From: Bacillota bacterium
GTDB taxonomy: Bacteria > Bacillota > Clostridia > Christensenellales > Aristaeellaceae
Direction of reading: 5' to 3'
Assembly (NCBI GenBank): GCA_023460055.1
Contig: JAEWRJ010000037.1
Span: 1-17,125, forward strand
Length of the DNA stretch: 17,125 nt
Position numbers and translations under genes: made by a program. The notes under the pieces were generated by a model. It did no database searches. It worked only from the letters and a program-made list of their open reading frames with translations, and was not told where the DNA came from. Positions within the stretch are counted from its first letter, which is position 1. Each line of letters begins with the position of its first letter. Positions 1-6,283 of the stretch are shown here, one piece after another.

Positions 1-27
1 CCCTGTGTTATGCTTCTTCTGATCCAT
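1..27 (-). CDS. 5' end of an unidentified leftward gene (partial)
   Basis: Reading leftward, an ATG at position 27 opens a frame that stays open to the window edge (9 codons: MDQKKHNTG). A TGGAGAG ribosome binding site sits 7 nt upstream of the ATG (around 35-41), which is the main reason to call it. The peptide is too short to identify. It could also be a chance ATG with a purine-rich stretch in front of it. Confidence 0.4.
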
Positions 28-76
28 TTTGATTCTCTCCAGTCGCTTTTGTCTTCAACACTAAGCATAACTGGTT

Positions 77-94
77 TGATCCCTTAATGGATCA
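77..94. promoter_or_regulatory. Short inverted repeat, possible operator
   Basis: TGATCC-CTTAAT-GGATCA is a perfect 6 bp inverted repeat. It lies about 50 bp upstream of the leftward ATG at 27, where an operator could act. There is no T-tract, so it is not a terminator. With only 6 bp per arm, chance occurrence is possible. Confidence 0.25.
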
Positions 95-238
95 CTTTTT
101 ATGGGCAACTCATTTTACAACTCACCGAAAGCTGCGTGCTTTACAGCACTTGCTTTCTTCTTTGCTCATTGGACTTCCGATTCGCTCACCCCGCCGCCGG
201 CGGCGCTCATCTCCGTCCCGAGCAGGACAAAGCACAGG

Positions 239-284
239 GGCAAAAGAACCGAGGCAACGATGCGTTTACGTTTGGAATCAGTAT
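239..284 (+). repeat. Solo right end of the palindromic repeat
   Basis: This stretch matches 2512-2557 at about 40 of 46 positions and is in the same orientation. It includes the GGCAAAAG-ACCGA start, the ATGCGTT block and the terminal GGAATCAGTAT. Weaker similarity continues about 20 bp to the left. No matching left end (ATACTGAT) is present upstream, so this is a partial copy or a decayed element. Confidence 0.65.
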
Positions 285-428
285 TACACCCGGCAGGTCA
301 TCGGCACGAACATACTGGGCATGGTGTTTGGCGCTCAGATCGCTGCGGCGGGAAGGCCGCCTGGCGCTTCGTGACGGCGGGCATGCGCAAGAGGAAACTG
401 ATTGAATGACCGAAGGGGACAAGACGAT

Positions 429-1130
429 ATGAAAAAACGGTTCAAAATTATCCTGATCTCACTCCTGCTGCTCCTTGTTCTCCTGGGCGGCGGATTCCTG
501 GTTTACGCGTCGGATTACTACCGGGCGGATGAGACCGCAAACGCCATCCTGCAAAGCGGCCAGGCCCAGGTGAGGGATGACATGATCATCCTGCGGCCTG
601 AAGTGGCAAGCGGCAGCGCCCTGATCTTCTATCCCGGCGCGAAGGTGGAGTACACGGCCTATCTTCCGATCCTGGAAAGGCTGCGCCAGAACGGCATCGC
701 CTCCGTGCTGATGAAGATGCCCTTCAACATGGCGATCTTCTCAGTAAATGCCGCGGACAAGGCCTTTGATGAGCTGAGCGGCATCGATCATTGGTTCATC
801 GGCGGGCACTCGATGGGGGGCGCCATGGCCGGTAGCTATGCCGCGGGCCATCGGGAAAAGGTGAAGGGCCTGGTGCTGTTGGGCGCGTATATCTATGGCG
901 ATGTGCCTCCGCAGGACGCGTTGACCGTCTACGGGACGCTGAACGCGGATCTGGAAAAGCACATCGATTACACCGATAACGTCGTGATCATCCAGGGCGG
1001 CAACCACGCCCAGTTCGGGGATTACGGCGAGCAAAAAGGCGACCCCAAGGCCCTGATCAGCAGAGAAGAGCAGCAGGATATCGCTGTTCAGGCCATTCTT
1101 TCGTTCATCCGGGAGAAAGCAGGGATATAA
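429..1130 (+). CDS. Membrane-anchored alpha/beta hydrolase
   Basis: The 233-residue product is a single-domain alpha/beta hydrolase of the compact Abhydrolase_5 type. Residues 1-27 are a short basic start plus one hydrophobic helix, so it is either secreted or tethered with the catalytic domain outside. The nucleophile elbow GGHSMGG places the serine at residue 128. The catalytic histidine is probably in GGNHAQFG (H193). The ATG at 429 is preferred over an in-frame ATG at 402 because it puts the hydrophobic signal at the N-terminus and has AAGGGGA upstream. The substrate cannot be read from the sequence. The gene ends only 6 bp from the convergent split-barrel gene, leaving no room for a classical terminator between them. 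Confidence 0.85.
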   Translation: MKKRFKIILISLLLLLVLLGGGFLVYASDYYRADETANAILQSGQAQVRDDMIILRPEVASGSALIFYPGAKVEYTAYLPILERLRQNGIASVLMKMPFNMAIFSVNAADKAFDELSGIDHWFIGGHSMGGAMAGSYAAGHREKVKGLVLLGAYIYGDVPPQDALTVYGTLNADLEKHIDYTDNVVIIQGGNHAQFGDYGEQKGDPKALISREEQQDIAVQAILSFIREKAGI

Positions 1131-1136
1131 ATACTG

Positions 1137-1574
1137 TTACGCCTGCGGTGTTAGCTGATAGCCCTTGTCCACATTTTCCAGGAACAGGATGTCCCTGATG
1201 ACAACCTCGATCACACGGACGCTGTCATTTGATGCCAGATTTGATAGCCTGCCGTGCTTTTTGACAAGCTGATCGATCAACCCTCTTGAAACAGTGTCCG
1301 GCTCAAGGAGATACGCGTCGCCGTGAATGGTGAGGGCCTGGGTCTGTGTCTCCGGGACATGCGCTTGATCCCTCGTATCAACCAGCAGGCTGACCTTCGG
1401 ATTGGCGGCAATGTTCCCGTATTTGGTGGATTCCTTCAGCGTGAGCATATACATTCTTTCGCACTTTTCATCGCAGATATACAGCATGAGGGACGCGTCC
1501 GGGATATCATGGCTGCATGTGCATAATACGCACAGATCATTATTCTCCAGTATGTTCATTACAGTAGGGTTCAT
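1137..1574 (-). CDS. Pyridoxamine 5'-phosphate oxidase-like split-barrel protein
   Basis: The 145-residue product resembles the PNPOx-like FMN-binding split-barrel family: a short N-terminal helix, an early strand pair (LCVLCTCS, residues about 14-21), a central MYMLTLKESTKYGNIAANPKVSLLVD block typical of the phosphate-binding region (quoted here as MYMLTLKEST then KYGNIAANPKV then SLLVD), and a G-D-A-Y-L-L strand. Members of the family bind FMN, F420 or haem and usually reduce or oxidise small molecules; the exact reaction is unknown here. I chose the ATG at 1574, because GAGGTG at 1581-1586 is a good ribosome binding site 6 nt before it. A GTG at 1583 in the same frame lies inside that site. 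The gene stands alone and converges with the hydrolase gene to its left. Confidence 0.8.
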   Translation of the reverse strand: MNPTVMNILENNDLCVLCTCSHDIPDASLMLYICDEKCERMYMLTLKESTKYGNIAANPKVSLLVDTRDQAHVPETQTQALTIHGDAYLLEPDTVSRGLIDQLVKKHGRLSNLASNDSVRVIEVVIRDILFLENVDKGYQLTPQA

Positions 1575-1787
1575 TTTTGACACCTCGCTTTTTTATCGCC
1601 CAAGTCGTCTGAAAACGAATGAATGGATTATTTAGAAATGAGCACGATCCTCGCCGTCAGATTACACTCCCCAGATCAGGCGTGTCAAGGAGGATGCCTG
1701 CGGCAATCCGGTTCTCCCCCTCATTCTACCCTCTTTTGCGGATATCCCTGTCCCTTGAGATTATGATATACTCCATCCATACAAGCA

Positions 1788-2417
1788 ATGCCCGGCAGCG
1801 CTGATCATCCCTCCCGACCTCTTGTATCATGGAGGCAGTACCTCTCCTGCCTGTACGCGTACAATATCAGACCCTTCATCAAGCTGGGCTATCGCGGGGA
1901 TCCGCGCGTGCAAAAGGCGATTGACCTGATGCTGAGTACTGCCCGACCGGACGGCGGCTGCTTATGCGACCTCCACGAGAAACCCAATAAACGGCCGCCC
2001 AAGAGCTGCGTGCGCGGCTCGTCCAAGGCGCTGCTGGCCTTTTCGGAGCTGCCGGAATACCGGGATCATGTCCGCTGCCGTCAGCTAATTGATTATTCCC
2101 TGAACAGGCATGGCATCTTCAAGAGCAGTGATCATACGCGCCTGGTCAACGACGATATGAGGCGCAGCTCGTTCCCGCTCACCTGGCGTACCAACGCCTG
2201 GGAAATACTCTGCGCGCTGAGCAGGATGGGCTATGGCAGGGATGAAAGGTTTGAAGACGCGTGGAACGTCATGGAAGGCAGGCGTGACGCCCAAGGCCGC
2301 TATCCGCTTGATATGACGCCCGCGCAAAGCCCCTGGAAGGTTGGCAAAACCGGTGAGCCCAACAAGTGGATCACCTTCTACTGCCTGCTAGACGCTAATA
2401 CTGATGAGGAACTTTAA
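1788..2417 (+). pseudogene. Truncated prenyltransferase/squalene-oxidase-like toroid protein
   Basis: The open frame encodes 209 residues with motifs of the alpha-alpha toroid (prenyltransferase/squalene oxidase repeat) family: GDPRVQKAIDLML, ARPDGGCLCD, KSCVRGSSKALLAFSELP, RRSSFPLTWR, EILCALSRMGYG and EPNKWITFYCLL. Similar clostridial proteins, as I remember them, carry about 100 more residues at the N-terminus; here a stop codon at 1764-1766 closes the frame and no convincing ribosome binding site precedes the ATG. At the C-terminus the family-like sequence stops at FYCLL (about 2389), and the last codons (NTDEEL) lie inside the left end of the palindromic repeat that begins at 2398. I therefore read it as a remnant cut at both ends. 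Function is not known; the toroid fold often binds isoprenoids or glycans. Confidence 0.6.
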
Positions 2418-2557
2418 CGCATTCAAAGCGTTGAGTCATTATGTCTGTGCGCAAGGAGCGGGAGCGCAGGCGTAGCAGCGCTACGTCAAGCTACGGGCGA
2501 CACAGCGCCGAGGCAAAAGGACCGACGCGACGATGCGTTAAATTTTGGAATCAGTAT
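2398..2557. repeat. ~160 bp palindromic (MITE-like) element
   Basis: The ends are inverted copies: ATACTGAT-N7-TTTAACGCAT at 2398-2422 and ATGCGTTAAA-N7-ATCAGTAT at 2533-2557, so 18 of 25 terminal bases pair exactly. Inside are further self-complementary segments, such as AACGC-N7-GCGTT at 2417-2433 and CGTAGC-AGC-GCTACG near 2473-2487. No coding capacity is evident. The last 46 bp recur at 239-284. It sits at the 3' end of the toroid remnant and seems to replace that gene's C-terminus. No clear target-site duplication was found. It is best described as a non-autonomous palindromic repeat; the class is unknown. Confidence 0.7.
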
Positions 2558-2719
2558 AACTACGCGGGACGGGAGGCATGAGCGAGAATCCATGCCGCAA
2601 AGCCCCCGGCGGCTTGTATGAATGGTTCTTCTCTTTCCGCGGGTACAATGAATATGGAACACCTTTATCGATAACGATTGTAAATCCATCAGGGCTGATG
2701 CCCGGAAAGCGGACCGAAC
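2558..2719. other. Intergenic leader before the metallopeptidase gene
   Basis: No gene is called here. A 60-codon open frame begins at 2578, but GGGAGG lies 1 nt before its ATG, too close to serve, and the product is unrecognisable. A TACAAT hexamer at 2644-2649 could be a -10 for the metallopeptidase gene, yet no convincing -35 lies 16-18 bp upstream. I cannot assign a promoter with confidence. Confidence 0.4.
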
Positions 2720-3619
2720 ATGAAATGGCAAGGCAGAAGAAGAAGTACAAACGTCAATGACCAGCGCGGAAGAGGCTTTGGCACCGGCGGCCGGGTCGCC
2801 CTTGGCGGCGGCGGCCTGGGCGTCGTCGGCCTGGTGATCTATCTGCTGGTTTCCGTACTGGGCGGCGGCGACGTGGGTGATATCCTGGGCAGCGTGCTCG
2901 CCCCCGGTACCGTGCAGACCAGCACCCAGGAGCAGGGCACATATACCGAAACCGCGCAGGAGAAGGAGCTGATGGGCTTCCTGTCCGTCGCCCTGGCAGA
3001 CATTGAGGATACCTGGACGGCGGTGCTGCCCGCCTCTGAGTACCGCGCGCAGTACCGGGCACCTGAGATGACCATCTACAGCGGGATGATCAATACAGCT
3101 TGCGGCGCGGCTTCATCAGGCGTCGGGCCATTTTACTGTCCCGGGGATCAAACCATATACCTGGATCTGAGTTTTTACGACACCCTGACCCGCAAATACG
3201 GCGCGGCGCAGGGCGACTATACCATGGTCTACGTGATCGCCCATGAGGCCGGCCATCATGTGCAGACGCTGCTGGGGATCACCGAGCAGCTAAACGGCCT
3301 GCGCCGGCGAGTATCCGCCGGCACAATGAGCGAGACCGAGTTCAACCGCTACAGCGTTGCCTTTGAGCTTCAGGCGGATTATCTGGCCGGCGTGGTGGCG
3401 CGCTTTATGCAGGATCGCGGCTATCTGGAGCGCGGAGACCTGTCGGAAGCGATGAGCGCGGCCGCCGCCGTTGGCGATGATGCCATCCAAAAGCGCGCCC
3501 AGGGCTATGTGGACCCTGACACCTTCAACCATGGCTCCAGCGCCCAGCGGCAGGAATGGTTCCAGCGGGGCTTTGAGGCAGGCGACCTATCCGATTGGGA
3601 TACCTTCGCGGAACTGTGA
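2720..3619 (+). CDS. ypfJ: Neutral zinc metallopeptidase, YpfJ family
   Basis: The 299-residue protein matches the YpfJ (Zn_peptidase, PF04228) family along its whole length. It opens with the family-typical MKWQGRRRSTNVNDQRG, has a glycine-rich stretch and one membrane helix at about residues 30-47, and then a periplasmic or extracellular domain. The metal site is HEAGHH (residues 175-180), with H175 and H179 as zinc ligands and E176 as the catalytic base. Further conserved-looking blocks are CPGDQTIYLDL (about 140-150) and FELQADYLAGV, whose E or D probably gives the third ligand. The natural substrate of the family is not established. The start follows from the conserved N-terminus; upstream GGAAAGCGGA is a weak ribosome binding site. 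The gene is monocistronic and runs toward the nitroreductase operon. Confidence 0.9.
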   Translation: MKWQGRRRSTNVNDQRGRGFGTGGRVALGGGGLGVVGLVIYLLVSVLGGGDVGDILGSVLAPGTVQTSTQEQGTYTETAQEKELMGFLSVALADIEDTWTAVLPASEYRAQYRAPEMTIYSGMINTACGAASSGVGPFYCPGDQTIYLDLSFYDTLTRKYGAAQGDYTMVYVIAHEAGHHVQTLLGITEQLNGLRRRVSAGTMSETEFNRYSVAFELQADYLAGVVARFMQDRGYLERGDLSEAMSAAAAVGDDAIQKRAQGYVDPDTFNHGSSAQRQEWFQRGFEAGDLSDWDTFAEL

Positions 3620-3620
3620 G

Positions 3621-3655
3621 TGTACTCTCGATAGCATAAGGATATCGAGAGTGCA
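3621..3655. repeat. 13 bp inverted repeat after the metallopeptidase gene
   Basis: The arms ACTCTCGATA (3624-3633) and TATCGAGAGT (3643-3652) are perfectly complementary. With three further pairs, one of them a G-T wobble, the stem reaches 13 bp with a 9 nt loop. It begins 2 nt after the metallopeptidase stop codon. No T-run follows on either strand, so it is not a standard intrinsic terminator. It may stabilise a 3' end, or be a protein-binding site. Confidence 0.55.
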
Positions 3656-3682
3656 GTGGAGAAACTGCCCGCGTCTCACCGG

Positions 3683-3786
3683 TTTTCGTTCGATATAACT
3701 GACAAAAAGAGAATCCGGCCAATTTTGTTCGATACAACTGACAAAATGTCGGATTCTCTTGTTTTTGTTCGATGCAGCTGACTGAA
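3683..3786. repeat. Three-copy 39-40 bp repeat with embedded hairpin
   Basis: The core GTTCGAT(A/G)(T/C)A(A/G)CTGAC occurs three times, beginning at 3688, 3727 and 3767, each preceded by a T-rich run and, in the first two copies, followed by an A-run. The first interval (with AAGAGAATCCG, 3707-3717) and the second (with CGGATTCTCTT, 3750-3760) form an 11 bp perfect inverted repeat, inside which TTTTGT/ACAAAA (3723-3728 and 3741-3746) also pair. The array lies between two convergent genes. It is too short and irregular to be a CRISPR array, and resembles a degenerate intergenic repeat. Confidence 0.65.
3707..3766. terminator. Possible bidirectional terminator made by the repeat hairpin
   Basis: Read leftward, the 11 bp stem (3707-3717 with 3750-3760) is followed at once by five U residues in the RNA, suiting termination of the nitroreductase operon that ends at 3815. 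Read rightward, it is followed by GTTTTTG, suiting the metallopeptidase transcript. The loop is long (32 nt) but has its own 7 bp internal stem. This function is an inference from shape and position only. Confidence 0.4.
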
Positions 3787-3814
3787 GTCCAGGGGGCTTA
3801 ATGCCGAAATGCAT

Positions 3815-4360
3815 TCATTCTTCCAGCCCAAAGCCATTAAACCAGGCGCGGACCTCAAAGGGCAGCTTTTGGGGCGGCCTGACCGCTTCCGCGGCGACGC
3901 CCACGGGCAGGAAGCAGACCAGGTCGTATTCCTTTGGAACGCCCAGGATATCGGCCATCTGCCGGCCGATGGCGTCCGCGTCGGTGATATGCCCCTCGAT
4001 CCAGCAGCTCTGATAACCCAGCGCGACGATGGCCAGCAGCATGTTTTGGGTAGCCGCGGCGTAGTCCTGTACGCTGTAGCACCGGTCGCCGTAGGCGATG
4101 ATCCGTTTTGTCAGCACGCAGATCATGGCAGGCGCCGTCTGCCCGATCGGCGGCCGGATGACCTTGCGCAGCTTTGCCAGCACGGCGGGGTCATCCACAG
4201 CGATCAGGCTGGTCGTCTGCTTGTTGCAGCCCGACGGCGCGCAGAGGCCCGCCCGCAGGATACGCTCCAGGTCCTCCCTGGGGACGGGCTGATCAAAATA
4301 GCAGCCCCGGTAGCTGTGCCTGGACTCAATGGCCTGCATGACGTTCATGGGTCTGATCAA
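3815..4360 (-). CDS. Nitroreductase family protein (FMN-dependent)
   Basis: The 181-residue product is a short nitroreductase-fold oxidoreductase that should bind FMN and use NAD(P)H. Visible landmarks are the N-terminal FMN-phosphate motif SRHSYRG (residues 13-19), CAPSGCNKQTTSL (about 36-48) and ALGYQSCWIEGHI, the usual G-x-x-(S/T)-C-W-I segment. Its preferred electron acceptor cannot be told. It is the last gene of the leftward operon and its first codon overlaps the upstream hydrolase stop (TTGA). The TTG start at 4360 has AGGAAGG 7 nt upstream, whereas the internal ATG at 4348 has no good site at the right distance. The family usually begins at about that ATG (MNV-), so the start is uncertain by four codons. 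Confidence 0.87.
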   Translation of the reverse strand: MIRPMNVMQAIESRHSYRGCYFDQPVPREDLERILRAGLCAPSGCNKQTTSLIAVDDPAVLAKLRKVIRPPIGQTAPAMICVLTKRIIAYGDRCYSVQDYAAATQNMLLAIVALGYQSCWIEGHITDADAIGRQMADILGVPKEYDLVCFLPVGVAAEAVRPPQKLPFEVRAWFNGFGLEE

Positions 4361-5247
4361 CTCATTTCCTTCCTGACCGTATCGGCAAACAAGCCCAGAT
4401 CATCCGTCAGCACCGAATGGCCGGCATCTGAGAAGGTGATCATCCGGGATCCTTCGATCTGCCCCATTGCCATCCGCGCCCAGGCAAGGGGGACCACCAG
4501 GTCCTTCTCGCCGTGCAGCAACACGACGGGACATTCTATCTTCGACAGCCTGCCGCTTCCGGGCGAGAAGAGCGTGGCCGAGTCGGTCATGTTGAAGGTC
4601 ATCAGCGAATAGTCGATATCCACCAGGTTGCGCTGCTTGAAGATGGCGTCCAGGTAGAGCTCGTAGTCTTCGGGGGAGGGCTGGTTCATGTTGTAGATGG
4701 CCGCGTTCCAGATGGCGCGCAGCATATCGCGGTTGCCGGAGGCGTAGGCCGCCAGCACCGGGGCTACCTGCACGGGATCCGCCGCGATCTCTTCCTTGGT
4801 CCGAAGGGGCTGGCCTAGGATGGGCTGGCCTTTTTCATCTTTTTTGAACATGGGGTAGCCCGTAGGCGGCACGCTGTCCAGCAGGATGGCCTTGTTGACA
4901 CGCTCGGGCATATCGGCGGCCATCTCCAGCACCACGCCGCCGCCGGTGGACCAGCCGATGGCCGTAAAATCCCTGAGCCCGAGATGCAGGACGGTATCCT
5001 CCATATCCTCCGCCAGCTCGCGCAGGGAGTCAAAGGGCCGGTGATAGCTGCTGTCCCCAAACCCCCTCATATCGGGGGCTACCAGGCGGTATTCACCCTC
5101 CAGCGCTTCCATCAAAGGCTGCCAGTGCACCGAGGACGACATGTTGCCGTGGATGAGCAGCAGGGTCTTTTCGCCCTTGCCCGCCTCACGGTAGGCGATG
5201 GTCTCACCGTTTTTCAGGGTGAGTGTGTTCACCGGGTACTGCTTCAT
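4357..5247 (-). CDS. Alpha/beta hydrolase (cytoplasmic)
   Basis: This is a classical 296-residue alpha/beta hydrolase. The oxyanion region is LLIHGNMSSS (30-39), the nucleophile elbow is GWSTGGG with S100, the acid is probably D249 in HGEKDLVVP, and the histidine is H277 in DAGHSVL. There is no signal peptide. The ATG at 5247 has GGAGG 7 nt upstream; longer in-frame starts would overlap the end of the preceding gene. It is third in the flavokinase operon, 16 bp after the redox protein and overlapping the nitroreductase start. Substrate is unknown; the family includes esterases, lactonases and C-C hydrolases, and the neighbours suggest a small-molecule or detoxification role. Confidence 0.87.
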   Translation of the reverse strand: MKQYPVNTLTLKNGETIAYREAGKGEKTLLLIHGNMSSSVHWQPLMEALEGEYRLVAPDMRGFGDSSYHRPFDSLRELAEDMEDTVLHLGLRDFTAIGWSTGGGVVLEMAADMPERVNKAILLDSVPPTGYPMFKKDEKGQPILGQPLRTKEEIAADPVQVAPVLAAYASGNRDMLRAIWNAAIYNMNQPSPEDYELYLDAIFKQRNLVDIDYSLMTFNMTDSATLFSPGSGRLSKIECPVVLLHGEKDLVVPLAWARMAMGQIEGSRMITFSDAGHSVLTDDLGLFADTVRKEMS

Positions 5248-5263
5248 ACGTTTTCCTCCATCT

Positions 5264-5677
5264 CTATTGGGATACGGGCCCCATGTCCCGCGCCTGCATA
5301 AAGGTTCCAAAGCTGTCGGCGGCCCGGATCACCGTCTCCAGGCAGCCGGCCTCCTGCGTTTTCATGATGGGCTTGAGGTCGGCGCAGCGGCTGCTGCCCA
5401 GATCGCGGGTAAAGGTCTCCACCCATTGGGCGCAAAGGGCGCCGAAACCGGGCGTGGCATGCGCCTTGTCCTTCACCAGCAGGGCGCCCAGGCCGGCGAC
5501 TGCCCCGGTCATCGCGCCGCAGGCGTCCTCGCAGCCCATGCCACCGCCAAACCCGGCCGCCAGGCGCAGGCTTTCATCTGACAGCCGCAGCCCCCAGACC
5601 AGATTGATCGCGCGCAGCATGGCCTCCGCGCAGTTGTAGCCCTGTTTGTAATAGCCCTCGGCCGTTTCTCTGAGCAT
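5264..5677 (-). CDS. C_GCAxxG_C_C family putative redox protein
   Basis: The 137-residue product fits the C_GCAxxG_C_C family (PF09719), small proteins named for their spaced cysteines and thought to be redox-active or metal-binding. Cysteines here are C16 (in YNCAEA), C49 and C53 (in GMGCEDACGAMTG), C82, C98 (SSRCADLK) and C112 (AGCLETV). The central motif has GCEDACG rather than the textbook GCAxxG, and the following G-A-M-T-G is typical. No signal peptide is seen. The ATG lies 2 bp after the flavokinase stop, with GGAGGA inside the flavokinase 3' end about 12 nt upstream, so translation is probably coupled. Members are often seen beside flavin or electron-transfer genes; the biochemical role is not established. 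Confidence 0.85.
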   Translation of the reverse strand: MLRETAEGYYKQGYNCAEAMLRAINLVWGLRLSDESLRLAAGFGGGMGCEDACGAMTGAVAGLGALLVKDKAHATPGFGALCAQWVETFTRDLGSSRCADLKPIMKTQEAGCLETVIRAADSFGTFMQARDMGPVSQ

Positions 5678-5679
5678 AT

Positions 5680-6084
5680 TTATTTCTCTTCCTCCGCGCG
5701 CTTAACAAACCACGCCCGCGCGGCGGCTATATCCTCCTGCATCTTCAGGCGCAGCGCTTCCCTGCTGTCAAATTTGATCTCCGGCCGGATGTACTGAAGG
5801 TAGCGGATCTGGATGCGCTTGCCGTACAGATCCTCATGGCGGTTGAGCAAAAACACCTCCACCGTGGGCTCCCCCTCGGGCAGGGTGGGGTGATAGCCCT
5901 GGCTGAGCACGCCCTCTTCACGCCGCATGTTTTCATCGGGGAAGACCACTTCCGCCACATAGATGCCGTTTTCCGGCCTGTTTTCTGCCGAGGGAAAGGG
6001 CAGGTTGGCCGTGGGGACCCCCATCGTCCGCCCTACCCGCTTGCCCTGTCCGACGATTCCCTCCACAACGGCAATAGGCTGCAT
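5680..6084 (-). CDS. Stand-alone riboflavin kinase domain
   Basis: The 134-residue product is the flavokinase (FMN-forming) domain alone: EGIVGQGKRVGRTMGVPTAN at the start holds the G-R-x-x-G-x-P-T-A-N nucleotide and Mg site (PTAN at 24-27), then GIYVAEV, and PTVEVFLLN followed by DLYG, which carries the catalytic glutamate. It would convert riboflavin and ATP to FMN. Bacterial RibF normally also carries an N-terminal FMN adenylyltransferase domain, which is missing here with no upstream trace. The ATG at 6084 is preferred to the one at 6090, because the TTGGGGG ribosome binding site ends 6 nt before 6084 but directly abuts 6090. It is the first gene of a four-gene operon with an FMN enzyme at its end. 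No FMN riboswitch fits in the leader of about 28 nt. Confidence 0.88.
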   Translation of the reverse strand: MQPIAVVEGIVGQGKRVGRTMGVPTANLPFPSAENRPENGIYVAEVVFPDENMRREEGVLSQGYHPTLPEGEPTVEVFLLNRHEDLYGKRIQIRYLQYIRPEIKFDSREALRLKMQEDIAAARAWFVKRAEEEK

Positions 6085-6118
6085 ATCCATCCCCCAATGT
6101 GTATTTTTTATAATTCAA

Positions 6119-6147
6119 ACTATAAGGCCGGAACATGCCGGTGTCAA
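6119..6147 (-). promoter_or_regulatory. Promoter of the flavokinase operon
   Basis: Reading leftward, TTGACA (6147-6142) is separated by exactly 17 bp from TATAGT (6124-6119). Transcription should begin near 6112, giving a short leader before the ATG at 6084. The -35 is a perfect match and the -10 has one or two differences. Confidence 0.75.
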
Positions 6148-6201
6148 GGTTTAACGCCTTCATTGTACGGCTGAGCAAATATATTTCTTCATATGAAAGG
6201 A

Positions 6202-6230
6202 ACCCCCGGCCCGCGCGGACAGCCAGGGGT
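6202..6230 (-). terminator. Probable terminator of the degV-family gene
   Basis: The arms 6202-6210 and 6222-6230 form a 9 bp stem in the leftward RNA, including one G-U pair; on the other strand that position is a C-A mismatch, which points to the leftward transcript. The tail after the stem is UUCCUUUC, only moderately U-rich. It lies about 55 bp beyond the stop codon at 6284. Confidence 0.5.
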
Positions 6231-6283
6231 CACTATTCATAGAAGCGTCAAGGCATCCTGCGCCCTCGGAGGATACCCGCGTT

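Larger units (their letters stand above)
28..428. other. Intergenic region with solo repeat end, no gene called
   Basis: Several overlapping short frames cross this 400 bp, but none has a ribosome binding site or a recognisable product. It holds an inverted repeat at 77-94 (TGATCC-N6-GGATCA), which could be an operator for the leftward gene at the edge, a 14 bp perfect GC palindrome at 192-205, and a partial copy of the palindromic repeat at 239-284. The stretch 285-400 looks mildly coding-like but gives no product that I can name. Confidence 0.5.

Noticed and set aside
192..205. 14 bp perfect GC palindrome as a possible protein-binding site
   Set aside because: It is built only of CCG/CGG steps, has no promoter near it and can arise by chance in GC-rich DNA.
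1581..1583. GTG start for the split-barrel protein
   Set aside because: This GTG is part of the GAGGTG ribosome binding site for the ATG at 1574.
2578..2760. 60-codon frame before the metallopeptidase gene
   Set aside because: GGGAGG lies only 1 nt from the ATG, the product is not recognisable, and the frame runs into the metallopeptidase start in another frame.
3683..3786. CRISPR-like array
   Set aside because: Only three diverged copies occur, the spacers are about 24 bp and complementary to each other, and no cas gene is in the window.
3809..4612. 267-codon rightward frame across the nitroreductase and hydrolase genes
   Set aside because: It crosses two well-supported leftward genes, has no recognisable domain and shows the composition of an antisense shadow.
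4815..5060. Frame rich in Cys/Trp/Pro inside the hydrolase gene
   Set aside because: It is an out-of-frame reading of the hydrolase gene, with composition typical of a GC-rich frame shadow.
6085..6118. FMN riboswitch before the flavokinase operon
   Set aside because: The predicted start site near 6112 leaves under 30 nt of leader, far too short for the RFN element, and its conserved motifs are absent.
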